Source of the DNA: Drosophila persimilis
Lineage: Eukaryota > Arthropoda > Insecta > Diptera > Drosophilidae
Direction of reading: 5' to 3'
DNA length: 64,000 nt
NCBI RefSeq assembly: GCF_003286085.1
Contig: NW_020825288.1
Coordinates: 25,606,001-25,670,000, forward strand
A program made the translations under genes and the position numbers. Numbering within the stretch: position 1 is the stretch's first letter; every line of letters starts with the position of its first letter. This document shows, one piece after another, positions 1 to 11,568 of the stretch. Under the pieces are notes generated by a model. It was not told the origin of the DNA and did no database searches. It saw nothing but the letters and a program-made list of their open reading frames with translations.

Positions 1-465
1 CGCACAGCTGTGCAACATTCTGTGGTCATGTTGACAGAGGAGCAAAGAAGAAGAAGGGGAAAGGAGACGGAGAAAGCAACGAGAGATGCTTTGGGGAAAA
101 CATGTGTGTGAAATCACTTCAAACTTACAAGAAAGCCACCCTTCCAGCCACCCAGCCACCCTTCCTGCCTGCCTGCCTGCATTCCCCTAGTATCCGAGTA
201 TCCGAGTTTCTGAGTATCTGATGGATACAGATAGGAAACATATGATGCTCACTTTGGCCACCGCACAATTTATATAATGATGTCGCACTTTTGCTTTACC
301 CCCACTCTCCCCTCTCCCCCTCTCTGTCTCTCGCAACTCGAGGGAATATCAATTTTGTTATTTTTGGCAATAACTATTTATTAGATACATAGATACATTG
401 TATCCGCTGCCGCTGCCGCTGCGTTCCTTTGCTTTCTTTCGGTTTCAGTTTCGGTTTGACTTCAC

Positions 466-535
466 TTCTCTCTCTCTCTCTCTCTCCCTCTCTCTCTCCC
501 TCTCTCCCTCTCCCCCTCTCTCTGTTCTCTCTCTC
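466..535. repeat. CT-rich microsatellite
   Basis: About 70 bp of nearly uninterrupted (CT)n/(CCCT)n. On the - strand this is a GAGAG array, the type of sequence bound by GAGA factor (Trl) in Drosophila. It also mimics a polypyrimidine tract, but no AG/GT junction follows it. Confidence 0.9.
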
Positions 536-977
536 TACTCTAAAATGCAATTTTATAGCTGTCAGGGGAATTTAACGCCAAGCGCGAAAATGCCAAAACC
601 TTATACCATCCACCCATCCCCCTCGTCCCCCATCCCATGCCATCCCCTTGGCCATAGCCGTTCCCCCACGTGTCATGTTGTGCCTGCCTCCGCCCCGCTC
701 TGCCCGACTCTGCCCCGCTTGCCCCATGCCCATCTCCTGGCTTTTGTTTGCGCTGCGCTAGTTTTTGACTAACGATAAAGTGTCAAGATATTCCTTTTTT
801 TCACTCCATTGTTTTTTTTGGGCAGAAGGGTGTCGGCAGGGGGGCGATGGGTGGTGGGAGGTGCCCGGGCATGCCGCGACACTTGCAACAAACAAAATTT
901 TTTTGCTCTTTCGCTGTTATGCATTGCGTGCAAAGCGTAAACAAAGGGAATACCAAGAGAGAAACAGAGATAGACAG

Positions 978-1006
978 CGAGAAAGAGGGAGAGAGAGAGA
1001 GAGAGC
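978..1006. repeat. GA microsatellite
   Basis: A (GA)n run with a few GGGA interruptions. It is the sole reason for the Ser/Leu- and Arg/Glu-rich open frames on both strands here. Confidence 0.85.
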
Positions 1007-1443
1007 TCTGAGCCAATATAGAAAGAACTTCCGCTGCTCGAACCCCAGACCCCAAAAACTCGAAAACTCGAATACCCGATTCCCATTTGCCCATTTTCCC
1101 ATTTTCCCCATCCCATCTGCAAGTATGAACTCTCCGCACTGCGTGTGCAGATAATAAAACTAAATAAATTGATGGTCTTTGTGCAGAAACTGACAAGTTG
1201 CAGGCAGCACCGAAAAATGTTCAATGGCCACACACACATATCCGTACATATACTGTGTACAGTGATGTACATAAGTATAAATGGATATAGGGAAAATATT
1301 CAAACGTAGCACCCAGCATCTCCTTCCACGTGCCTGCCTTCTGCATCCTTCATCAAGCGAGTGGCCAGCAACAATACACACAATAGATAGCCTCCGCCCC
1401 AGATAGATACACAGATATTTAGTTAGTTGGGTGCATGCAACCA

Positions 1444-1499
1444 AGGATAGATACGGATAGATATAGACGGATGGATGGATGGATTGCCGGATAGACGGA
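1444..1499. repeat. GGAT/GATA tetranucleotide-like repeat
   Basis: Interspersed GGATA, GATAGATA and (GGAT)4 units in about 55 bp. It is simple-sequence DNA with no further support for function. Confidence 0.8.
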
Positions 1500-1662
1500 G
1501 AACCGGGCTTAGTCATTTATCATCTCAAACAAATAGAAAGCGCATTGCAGGCGACACACAACCCACGACCCACTAAAGGGGGAATCACAGATAAGAAAGG
1601 TCAGCCAGGCCGAGATTGCGGCTAAACAAATGACAAATGGGTGGCATATATCTCTTCGAACA

Positions 1663-1868
1663 ACATCTAGAGGATCAAAACTGGGACTAAAACTAACCAA
1701 CATACTCCCTGTGGAGGGAACTTCTTTTTATTACCGATACTCAAAGATTAAGCCAAGAAAGAGCCGAGTCGATACAGCCATGCACCTCTCGATGAGCGCC
1801 TAGATCTCAGAGAGCTCAGAGAGTCTCTGAAGCACACTCTTCGTCGTGCAATGTGCGCCGTCTGGCGC
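1663..1868. repeat. 206-bp tandem duplication, unit 1
   Basis: The unit begins ACATCTAGAGGATC and ends near CCGTCTGGCG. It is followed directly by a second copy with a 206-bp offset. Unit 1 carries a stretch of about 39 bp (roughly 1768-1806, around GAGTCGATACAGCC) that unit 2 lacks. The sequence is unlike the simple repeats around it and could be a fragment of a mobile element. I do not recognise the family. Confidence 0.85.
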
Positions 1869-2036
1869 ACATCTAGAGGATCAAAACTGGGACTAAAACT
1901 AACCAACATACTCCCTGTGAAGGGAACTCCTTTTTATTACCGATACTTAAAGATTAAGCCAAGGAAGACAAGATCTCAGAGAGCTCAGAGAGTCTCTGAA
2001 GCACACTCTTCGTCGTGCAATGTGCGCCGTCTGGCG
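1869..2036. repeat. 206-bp tandem duplication, unit 2 (shorter by about 39 bp)
   Basis: Direct repeat of the preceding unit with a handful of substitutions (for example GTGGAGGG to GTGAAGGG) and one internal deletion relative to unit 1, or an insertion in unit 1. The low divergence suggests a fairly recent duplication. A 20-bp stretch of the unit recurs on the opposite strand near 22020. Confidence 0.85.
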
Positions 2037-4166
2037 GAGGAGAGCGAGATGGCGCAGCAAGGGCCGCGGCTCCCCCTCGTTTTTTTTAATGGGATACGGG
2101 TAGTGCCTTGTGCCATTTGCAAAGACCCAATAATTACCTCTATTCCCATCTGCCACACCCGAGAGGAATGACTGCCATTTAAAGGCTGTGTTGGCTGCCA
2201 AAATCAAGTGCTGCCAACATTTAATGCAAAGTTCTAATCAACAGAGTTATGGGTGGATAAGGCCAGCAGCCAGGGCACTGTTAACCCACTTTCCATTTGC
2301 TCCACTCAAGGCCCTCCACCTCGGTGCGGCCTACGCCATTTCATGGGCATAAATCAACCACAAAAACGTAATTAAAACATAAACAAAAAGCAGAACCAGA
2401 GACTTCCAGGGATCCCAGAGAGCAAAACAAACCAAAGGCAAAAACCGCACAGATGTGCCGCCACGCCGCGCCCCACAAAACAAACAAAAACAAACAACAG
2501 CCACAGAAAAATACATATTTTCCGCTAACGAAATATCTTTCTAGCCGAGGGCCAAGTAAATACCAAAAACAAAGCAAAAACAAAAAATATATAAATCCAA
2601 ATTAAGGGAAAAACGCAAATGGGGGAATGGGGTGGGGAGCTCTAAAGAGATGCACTTTTCAAACAACAAAATGTTTAATTGAAATGAATTAAAATTGTCT
2701 ATTAAAAAGGCAAGGAGACAGGTGAAAGAGAGGGGGAGAGAGGGAGAGAGAGTCGGTAGAGATTCAACTTTTGGTTAAAATGTAAAAGGCAAAGGGCTTA
2801 AGTAAATGAAATATAAATATGATCAGGATCAGGCAATGGGATCCCCCAAGGGGGTGGGGGGGAAGGCGAGCGCAGGCAACGGGAAAATTAAATTTAATTT
2901 ACAAAAAAATAAAATCCCGCAAGGCAAAACCAGAGAAGGGGGGGAACCCCAGCCAGAGCCCGCACCAAAACTGATGGCAGAAATCAAAGGATATCCGGAT
3001 AGGGAAAACTCCACATGGGAAATGGAGATGGGTTGGGTCGGGTACGGGGGGAGGGGTACGGGGAGGGGGCCAGGATGGGGCTATCAAAAATTTAAAAGCT
3101 TTTCGTGTATTTCTCGCCAGGCGGCGGGCACGGCTCCGCGGATGCGGATGCGGATACACGGATATGTAAATGATATTTTTCGAGTGTGCGCCAACGTCAA
3201 ACGCAGCCATGCCACATGCCCCGTGCCCCGTGCCCCTTGCCACACCCCACTCTGCCTCCTTCCTGCAGCTCCACCACCAACATTGCGGTCAGAAAGGCCA
3301 CAGGGCAAGCGGCATTGGTTTCTGTTCTGTTTTATAAGCCGCTTTGCCGGCCAATTCGCTGACTGCTCCCCCGCCCCCCAGCTTCTCCCCTGCCACGCCC
3401 CTTTATAGGCATTTTAAATTTTCCATTGCCTGGATTTTCAGCATTTTACAAGCCATGAATTTTTTAATAACCCTGTGCCCCCCCCCCCATCACCCCCCCT
3501 CCTGCTGCGCACCAGCCAAACGCCAGCGACAATTTTCGCGTCAATATTTATGAGAAGAAACCAAATTGGAGTTGACAACCGCCTGCTCTGCTCCTCCGGT
3601 CAGCAGAGGGCCAGAGGCGGCTCCGTGGAGGTCCCTCCTTGGTCTGCTGACCCGCCGACCCGTCGCGGGGCTCTTGTTTCGCCTGATTTATGGCAGGTTC
3701 TTCAACGAATGAAGTCCAGCTCTTGGAAGGAAAGGATTCGGATAAGGATACAAGGACTGCAGAGTGCAGTACGCTTCTGTTTCGCTTTAAATGCAAATAT
3801 TTAAGCCCGTCTTTGAGATGCTGAAGGAGGACTGAAGGAGAGACCTCTATGAATATTCCGCGAGTATTTCTGTGAGAGAGTCACTTGAGACTTGTTTAGA
3901 TGTAGCTCCTATTTGGGTGGTAATTTATTGCCGTTTTAAACATTTAAGAATCCGTTGAAACATACGGGAAAGCAATCTGTTTTCCATCAAAGCCAGATGG
4001 AAATTTAAAGATCGAAATGGGTTTCCGTGTGGTCTCGCTTCCTAAGCCGGAAAGAGATTTACATTTAGCCACGGAAATATCCCACCGAATGGCGTTGTAA
4101 ATCTTTTGCCCGTAACTGTATTTATTTGTCAACATATCTGAAATTGCTTTTTCCAAAAACCATTTC

Positions 4167-4168
<2 letters not shown>

Positions 4169-4205
<37 letters not shown>

Positions 4206-4218
4206 GTTGCAGGTAGGT
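4169..4218 (+). other. Recursive splice site (ratchet point 1), junction 4212/4213
   Basis: The junction reads TTCTCGTTGCAG/GTAGGT: a 3' splice site fused to a 5' splice site. The polypyrimidine tract is a (CT)n microsatellite of about 16 units (4169-4200) continued by TTCTCGTTG. The regenerated donor is GTAGGT, weaker than the GTAAGT of the other sites. The first 14 intronic bases after the junction match those after ratchet point 5 at 12 positions. This is the least canonical of the six by donor but has the longest pyrimidine tract. The alternative is an ordinary 3' splice site of an unseen micro-exon. Confidence 0.7.
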
Positions 4219-6789
4219 GACAATGTACGTAACTTGTTGAAGGGGGGAAAATGGCAATGGAAATGCCTTGGAGCTCCCTCACAGACGGCTCGCCCTGCAG
4301 ACAGTGTTGTATAATTTGTGCTAAACAAAATCTGTGCGCCACGTGCGTCACTGGGGATCAGTAGTGGGAGGGAGGGGGGGGCATGCAATGCCAATTAGTT
4401 TTTATTTACTAAACTCTGCGGCTAAGCATTTTGTTTGGGCAATTAGTGGGGCACCACGGCGCAGCAGATGGACAGAGAACAGACCCCCTCGGATGCTCGT
4501 GTGTTCCGGACTCTCTGCGGCGGGAATTTTGGCCAAGAAATCATTCAGCAGATATACTATATATTTGCACATACTCTTATGCTTATAATCCTTATATATT
4601 CAAGATATATTGAGGTATTTATGAGGTGGCGGAGGGTTAGTCATCAACAGACATCATCATCGCCATCGTTTCGACAGGGAATACCCTGTGTTTAGAGGGG
4701 GATACTTGGCAGAGGATATATAGAGCACAATAGCAACACAGTATCTTGGGTTTGTATCCATTTTTCATAGAGATATATTCAGTTTATTTATAGTCTTCGG
4801 ACTATTTTTATTCCAAATACTCAAACCTATTAAAACGTTTAATTTATTTGATTAGAAATATTCAGATTATTCAGAGGGCAGCGACTAAATTTAAACTTGG
4901 ATAAGCACAGCTGATTTCGAATCGAATTCAAATGCAGAAACCCCGAGTCGTTGCTCGGAGAATTCGTAAACGAGAGTTCAGTAAACGCATTGGTAGGCCT
5001 CAAAGACGATACTCGTTTTCGTATTCGTTTCGAAATTTGCATAACAAATGTCGCAGTTCAACGAAATGTGGACTGAAGGCAAATCTGATGGATGGATGGA
5101 CAGAGTATTTTATAGAAATTTGCCTACTCGTGAAGTGAAGGATTGTTGTCGTCCGAAGCACAAAGCAAATGGGAATCAAATCCAATACAACGCATTAATG
5201 AAACAAGTTGATAATTTATCGGCTAACTTTGGAAACAAGTCGAACGGCTTTGGCTGGCCAAAGAATTTGTGGCATGACTGAAGAAATCCACATATTTCTT
5301 CGTCAAATCATCTCCCGAATGACGTGTACTGCTCTTCGGAGATTAATAAGACTAGCAGGAACACCTTTCCCGTGATTAGTACACATCTATCTTTCCTGCT
5401 TGTACGCCTCACGCGTCATGCGGCAGCGCCCCTCCATCGGCTTCGGCTTCGTCTTTGGTTCGCCTGGGCCACTCGATTGCAAGTTAATCCATAAAAACTG
5501 ATGAGCTTGGAGTGCCAAAAGCTAGACACAAACACGACGTCAATCGAGTCACTAATTAACTATAGTCCGAGGCGGCAGAGCCACATTTCTGGCCCGGGCT
5601 GGAAGGCAATAAAAGAAATCTTAATCTACAGCAAGTTCTACCAGAAAGGAAAATGTCAAGATCATAAACAAGCCGAAAACTTAGCGGAGAAGAAACGTGT
5701 TCAGCGAATAGATGGGCAATGGGGGATAAGAATCGCCACAACAATGTAGTCGAAACCGAAGTAAAATTGATTGAAAGTACGAACAGTGTGTACACACTTT
5801 ATTGCATTAAAATGTCTACAAAGATTGAGTGAAACATTGTAATTGGATTACACGACATTAATTGCATTAGTGTTGCACACGAGTAGGGAGTACGGACTGT
5901 GGAGAGTTTTGGTTAATTCAATTACATTGCACTTTCCGATTGCACAGAGACACCAACGGAGTGGGGAGGGGGGGAAACCGCACATATTCCTCCGACTGGT
6001 GTGGCAACCCTCGCTGAAAGTTTGCCTCACAAATTGCACAATATTTGTATTTTTTTTTTGTATTTTTTTTTTAATTAGAATCAATTTTTTGTTTCGGTGG
6101 TTTCGGGCTTCATGTTTTTTCCTAGTTTCTTTTGTTAATTTGTTGCGAATTTCATTGCGTTTTTGTTGTATTTTTTGTTGGGTATAGATTTCGACTGTTT
6201 TTTCAAGAGTTGTTTTTGCTGGTCAGCCAGAAAGAGTTAAATAAAGAAGCATAGGCAGAGAGAGGGAGAGAGAGAGGGCTAATAACAAACGGTAATCAAA
6301 CGGAAGCGGTCGCTCGCCGTCGAGTGTTTATTCCGCGCGTGGGTTGGCCAATTTCCGGCTGGTTGGGCCGCCACCAAGCGCTTATGTAAATGTGCTTAGA
6401 ACGCCCCACTCAATGCAAAACTCCATCACAATAATCGGACCTCATTCAATTAGGAACTGTTGTTGCGGCGTCAAAATAAAAGATAATCGACTCTAATGAT
6501 GATTTCGATAGTTATCAAATCGATGCAGAATCTGAATGGAGATAATCTGTCGGTGATTCAGCAGCCAGGCTTGTCTCAGTTGAAAGTTGAAGGAAATACA
6601 ATGTTGAAATATGTGCAGGATGAACAGCTCCTTGGGGTTTGATATAGGGTCGAATGGGTTGTAGCTGTATCATTCCAAAGTACAGTCACCAAGACATTGC
6701 AAAAGGAACAAATGGCATTTCAATCTTCGTTCGACGTTTCAAGATAAGGGCACTGCCATTTCAATTCTCTCTTAGGCTCGTCTGTTCTT

Positions 6790-7006
6790 CAGAATCCTAC
6801 AGCCAATAAACGGTCTATGGCGAGGCGTAGTCGGTCCCTGGCTAGGAGAAAATATGACTCGTCTTGCCCAAGACTATCAATCTTGTAGACATTCCCTTTT
6901 CAACCATTTGCTTGGGCGAAGCGTACGACCGAAAGATCCTACGTTGCTGGATTCTGGGACCGACTCAGCTGCCCCGACCAGGAGGCAGCGGGCCGCTGTC
7001 AGAGAT
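6790..7006 (+). mobile_element. Dispersed repeat, copy 1 (about 217 bp)
   Basis: This copy shares two blocks with 55661-55882 in the same order, orientation and spacing. The left block, 6790-6868, aligns without gaps at about 63 of 79 positions. The right block begins ATTCTGGGACCGACTCA at 6951-6967. Within it, AGTCGGTCCC (6829-6838) and GGGACCGACT (6956-6965) form an inverted repeat. The small size, dispersed copies and internal inverted repeat fit a non-autonomous element or fly interspersed repeat family. I do not recognise the family and saw no clear target-site duplication. A 94-codon - strand frame (6877-7161) overlaps it but extends past it and is unsupported. Confidence 0.6.
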
Positions 7007-7435
7007 GGTAGGTGAAAAGCCCTACCATAGAACAGCTCTTTGGTTCCGTTCCTCATGCGATGTCTTGGTATTGTATAGACAATGTTTTCCGCATAATCTT
7101 TCCTTAGCTTGGGATCCCCTTCTTTCATGAATCTCGTGTGATCTTCTCGTACGAGTGCCATCTAAGATGCTCCAATTCGATCAAAGTCCCACCTGCTGGC
7201 TTCTCCTCATTAACGTTTGTCCAAAGTTTAATTTACCTGTGGAGGCATGAGAGATGAGAGATGAGACATACGTGGTGTCATTCATTTAGAAAGCTTCCCA
7301 CTCGGGTGGAATTCGCAGAGCAAAAAGAACGATAGACGATGGGGGGGGAAGAGCCGAACCGGTTGAGAATGGCACGAACGAGCCGCCCGACGACGCGACG
7401 CGCGACTCTTCCGAATGGGTGTCAATGCTGAAGAA

Positions 7436-7491
7436 GCGACGGCGACGGCGGCGACGGCGGCGACGGCGGCGACGACGGCGACGGCGACGAC
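7436..7491. repeat. CGACGG/GGC trinucleotide-type repeat
   Basis: A run of CGACGG and CGGCGA units of about 56 bp, very CpG-rich compared with its surroundings. It gives poly-Arg, poly-Ala/Val and similar artefactual frames on both strands. No conserved protein context lies on either side. Confidence 0.9.
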
Positions 7492-7820
7492 CGTCAAACG
7501 AAATGAAACCGGTTCTCCAGAACCGTCGTGCCTGTGCCTGTCTCTGTCTGTCTCTGTGTGTTTGTGCGTGGTGTTCGATGGTACCGTTAAGTAAAGCGGT
7601 CAACATAACGGTGAAGCAAAGAACAGAACCCAAGAACCAAAGAAGAATCAACTTCCATTCTTTGGCTTTGGCTTTGGCTTGGGTTCGGGTTCGGGTTCTT
7701 TCGCTTTTTTGCCATTTGCCGTTTGCTTTTTGCATTTACGGATTCTTGGGTTCTTGGCTCTGGATCCGTATCTGTATCATTTGATCTCTTTCCCTGTCCG
7801 TCTGTCGCTTTTCATCTCTA

Positions 7821-7852
<32 letters not shown>
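7821..7852. repeat. Compound CT/GT microsatellite
   Basis: (CT)n passes directly into (GT)n within about 32 bp. It is followed by GCTCAG, but no GT donor adjoins, so it is not a ratchet site. Confidence 0.9.
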
Positions 7853-9415
7853 CTCAGCTTTCTTTTCATTCAAGCCAGAACTGCATGAAGCCAAATCTTG
7901 TTTGTTTTTTGGCCAATTATTTTCGCTTGGCCTTTACAGCACTGCACATTGCTGTTCGGTTCCGGCCTGACCTGATTCTTGGACTCTCTCATCACGGCTT
8001 ACCCCTGCCCCCTGCCCCCTCCCCATTCCGTCCGTGCCCCATCCGACTCCTTGTTCATGCCTTTGTGCTTTTTGCGGTTGTTGCAGCAAATCTGTTGGAC
8101 TTTTGTTCTGCCTCTCCTTGCACTCTTACCTGTTTCGTTGTTGCTGTTGTTGCTGTTATTTTGGCTTAACGCTTTTTGACCTTAATGCCCGAAGAAAGGC
8201 TTCACCCTTGGTGGCTTTTCGGGCGGGAAGTTGGCTTTAAGGGGCGCCTGTTCTGCCCAGGCTTGTCCTGTCCCGTCCTGTCCTGTCCTGACCCGACCTG
8301 AAGTTAGTGCAAATTGAAACTGTCAGTCAAAGCTGGCAAAGAACGCACCCAACCTCCGTCTCCGGCTCCGATTCCGTCTTCGTCCCTGTCAGCTCTCACT
8401 TCACTCTGACCCCGGCAGCAGCACTCGGGTTGACAATGTCAGTCCAGATTATATATCCAAGGCGGCCCGAGCCAATGAATACTGGTGCACCTAATCCGAA
8501 GTTGGCCAACAGCAAATCCTACATGGAGGAATGCTAAAGTGAAGTATCTTTGGCTTACACGAAATGGATCTTAAAAGTTGTATCTTTAGCACCTTTCATT
8601 CTTGAGTCTGTATTTATCTCCTCATGATCTCCCGCCATTAATCTAAGAGTGATGCCGCAGATACATCTTCTAGATCTACAGATCTGACAGGCCCCAAAGC
8701 CATATGTATCAACACTTTATGTCGTCGTCTAAAGTGTGAAAAATCTCAAAGAAAAATACTAGAAGGAAGACCAAAATAAATGATGCACTGTCTTGCTAGC
8801 CGAATATTCTATTTTCCTGATGTGTATTTTCGTTTTGGAATTTTTCACCAGGTACAAAAACAAAGGCGGTCACCACGTGGGCGTGGCCAGCAGCCAGCAG
8901 CATAATTATGCTTGTTGTCTGTCTGATTTGACACTTTTTCCATCCCTCTCTAGAGAGAGGGAGAGGTAGAGAGGCGGCTGGTGATGAAGATCCGAAATAA
9001 GAAATGGACGGAGACAGGCAATACTTAGTCATAGTTTTTGTTGCTTGTGGTGTGTAGCGCTTAGACATTGTGGCTAAGGAAAAAGTGGGTTACGATTGTG
9101 CTTTGTGCCGCTTTCCGGGCTGTGGGGCCTGTGGGGGGTCGTGTGCGTCATGTGAGGTTTTCTTTACCGATTTTGGCATTGAAAGAGCCACGTTTGCTGT
9201 GAAAACGAGCAGAGAAGAAAGAGAAAAGTATTCCTGGTGCTTGCCAGATTTTTAAGTAAACTCTTAAGGGGTTAAAAGGGATTAAGGATTAAGGATTAAG
9301 GGATTCAAAACTTGATGAAGTGTGGCGCAGTTTAATTTTTATTAACTTATTTATTTCACGTCTTTTCTCTTCTCTTGTCGATCGTCCCGACTTATCGCAG
9401 TATAATATCGGGATC

Positions 9416-9611
9416 GGTTAGGGTTAGTATCGGTAAAGGCTAGAATGGGGTTGGTTAGGGTTAATATCGGTAAGGGCTGGAATGGGGTTGGTTAGGGATA
9501 ATATCGGTAAGGGCTAGAATGGGGTTGGTTAGGGTTAATATCGGTAAGGGCTAGAATGGGGTTGGTTAGGATTAATATCGGTTAGGGCTAGAATGGGGTT
9601 GGTTAGGGTTA
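9416..9611. repeat. 37-bp minisatellite containing GGTTAGGGTTA
   Basis: Five full units start at 9416, 9453, 9490, 9527 and 9564, with a partial unit at 9601. Each begins GGTTAGGGTTA or a near variant, followed by ATATCGGTAAGGGCTAGAAT and a GGGG tract. Units differ by one to three bases. The GGTTAGGG core resembles telomeric repeats of other animals, but Drosophila telomeres do not use such repeats, so the resemblance is probably chance. Confidence 0.95.
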
Positions 9612-10021
9612 ATTTGTGTTGCCTTACAGAAGAGAGCTTCTTTTTTCCACAAATTAATTTTGTTTATGTTTTGATCTCAGAAACTCGATCGAGTCACGCT
9701 TCTTGTGTGTCTTCCACTGAACTTGACCCCAAAAATGTGATTTAATTATTCGATAACCGATCCATTCGGCCATTAGCTCGAATGTATCTCAGACGGCACT
9801 TAAAACCTGCAGATAGTTTCGTTCGTTCGGAATCTTTGGTCTCAGATACTTCCGAATTCCGACTGTATACAGGTGAATGCATAAATTTGCGTAATTTAGT
9901 TGGTTTTTTTTGGTTCGCTGGAAGCCCAATCGCTTTTTGGATTGCATTCGACTTCGGCGTGGATTCGCCTTCAATTTTCCACTTACTAGTTGGAAGTTCT
10001 TCTTTACTATCTGGTATTCCT

Positions 10022-10039
10022 CCCCCCCCCCCCCCCCCC
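10022..10039. repeat. Homopolymer run of 18 C
   Basis: An uninterrupted run of 18 C followed by TATCAACCCCCTCCC. It is a length-unstable stretch and prone to sequencing error. Confidence 0.95.
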
Positions 10040-10211
10040 TATCAACCCCCTCCCTTTGAAGGAGGGAACTAGTCGGGGAAAAAAAGGTCGCAGCTTAAAA
10101 GTTTAATAAAGTTTCGTTCCTTCCCAAAACAGAACCCAAAAAAAAGTGCAGTAACGGTAAATTGTGTCGTATACGAAACAATGGCGCAATGAAAAACGAA
10201 CGGTAAAGAAA

Positions 10212-10261
10212 CTAGAAAGAGAGAGAGAGAGGGGCAGAGATGGTGAGAGAGAGAGAGAGGG
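10212..10261. repeat. GA microsatellite pair
   Basis: Two GA runs are separated by GGGGCAGAGATGGT. They are GAGAG-rich, of the kind bound by GAGA factor. Confidence 0.85.
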
Positions 10262-11401
10262 GTGTACAGGTAAAAGGTAGCTAGCTTCATGGCATGACAC
10301 TCAAAAGTATTTTGTATGTCAATTGCTATTCAAGCTACTCACGAGAACGATGGGCAAGGGGGGAGGGGGAGTGGAAGAGGGACGGAGGGAAGGAGGAGGA
10401 AGGAGGAGAAGTGCCGGCAAAGTGCCGCAAAAGTTTATGAGCAGACTTTTTAGAGCCAAGAAGTTGGCTACCGACTCGGGAGTGGAGATGGGCGAGGGGT
10501 GAACAGAGGGAGAGGGGAGATGGTGCTGGGTGTCGTCGTTGAGGGTCACCCTTCAGTTTGTTAATTAAATTCACGGCAAGTGTGAAAGAGAGCCAGAGAG
10601 CGGCAAGGGAGATGGAGATACACGCTCGCCCTCAGAGAAGAAGTTCCAAAAAAAAAGAAACAACAAAATACAACGGTTGATAAATTTAAATTAGCGCCCA
10701 ATGTGTAGACCAAAACAAAGACAAAGACAATGACACGAAGAAAGAGAAGAAGAGGCAAAGAAAAGAAGTAGTCAATGAAGAAGACACTCTTAAAATTATT
10801 GAGAGTAACGAATTTCATATACCCTACCACCTACAACCACAATCAGTTGGGAATTCATGGGATGATCATGGGTTACCTATCGTGAGAAGCATTGGGCACA
10901 AACTCATCATTGATCATTGATGGATTTCATACGATAGTGCTGGTAAACGCCCATGATTATAGGTTTAGAAGCATATATTCATCCATCTGATTTTCAAAAA
11001 TGGAGCATGAAAATAGAACAATCCATTTGCTTGATGCTTTTGTATATCGATAGCTGACTTATCGACTGGAATACGCAAAGAAAAATAAACAAAATCATGA
11101 ATAAATCTCATAACTTTGATTATATGAAGAATAAAGCCAATTTGAAGCTATTGTTTTTTGTAAAAAGTCGCGAAGCTTCGAAGAGAATTTCGACACGAAG
11201 GCGCGATAGTAAGAAAACACGATAGATGACACCTGAAACATGATAAATGATGCATTTGTTGCGAAATTAATGTAGGAGTGATACATGGCACAGTAGCAAT
11301 ACGTTTTAGGGAGCATAGAAAAGGAGAAAACCCTCCTTAAAGTGCATCGTATCCATCCTCGGGAAGGGTATGGCAAAAGGGTGTCAGTGATGTAATCTCA
11401 G

Positions 11402-11568
11402 GCGCAGAGCAGATCGCAGCGGAGCAGAGCAGAGCAGATCGCAGCGGCGCAGAGCAGAGCAAAGCAAAGCAGAGCAGAGCAGAGCAAAGCAAAGCAGAGC
11501 AGAGCAGAGCAAAACAAAGCAGAGCAGAGCAGAGCAGAGCAAAACAAAGCAGAGCAGAGCAGAGCAGA
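11402..11568. repeat. GCAGA/GCAAA pentamer minisatellite
   Basis: About 167 bp of GCAGA units, with GCAAA and GCAGATC variants arranged in a higher-order pattern: blocks of three GCAGA alternate with GCAAAGCAAA. Read on the - strand this yields the Ser/Ala/Leu/Cys-rich frame at 11384-11710, which is a repeat artefact. Confidence 0.95.

Larger units (their letters stand above)
1..4212 (+). other. Intron segment upstream of ratchet point 1
   Basis: No gene is seen. The stretch holds a CT-rich tract (466-535), a GA tract (978-1006), GGAT/GATA-type short repeats (1444-1499), the 206-bp tandem duplication (1663-2036), a GA tract (2724-2752) and several G-runs around 2840-2860 and 3037-3072. The open frame at 2806-3408 (200 codons) is GC-rich, low-complexity and without a recognisable domain. 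This would be the 3' part of a recursive-splice segment that starts outside the window. Confidence 0.6.

Noticed and set aside
6877..7161. 94-codon - strand frame of fairly balanced composition
   Set aside because: It overlaps the dispersed repeat, no family is recognised, and the corresponding part of copy 2 is not conserved as a frame.
7210..7270. Possible ratchet point on the - strand (CCTCCACAG/GTAAAT in reverse complement near 7236)
   Set aside because: The donor GTAAAT is weak and the upstream CTCATCTCTCATG stretch is a poor pyrimidine tract; it is alone on that strand.
7286..7784. Arg-rich frames on both strands
   Set aside because: Produced by the CGACGG repeat at 7436-7491.
8100..8140. 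- strand AACAG/GTAAGA junction near 8127
   Set aside because: The sequence before the AG is purine- and A-rich in that orientation, so no polypyrimidine tract exists.
9070..9255. 61-codon Cys/Gly-rich frame resembling a small zinc or disulfide peptide
   Set aside because: Cysteines come from TGT/TGC in a GT/GGGG-rich stretch; there is no signal peptide, spacing does not match a known family, and there is no supporting splice or promoter signal.
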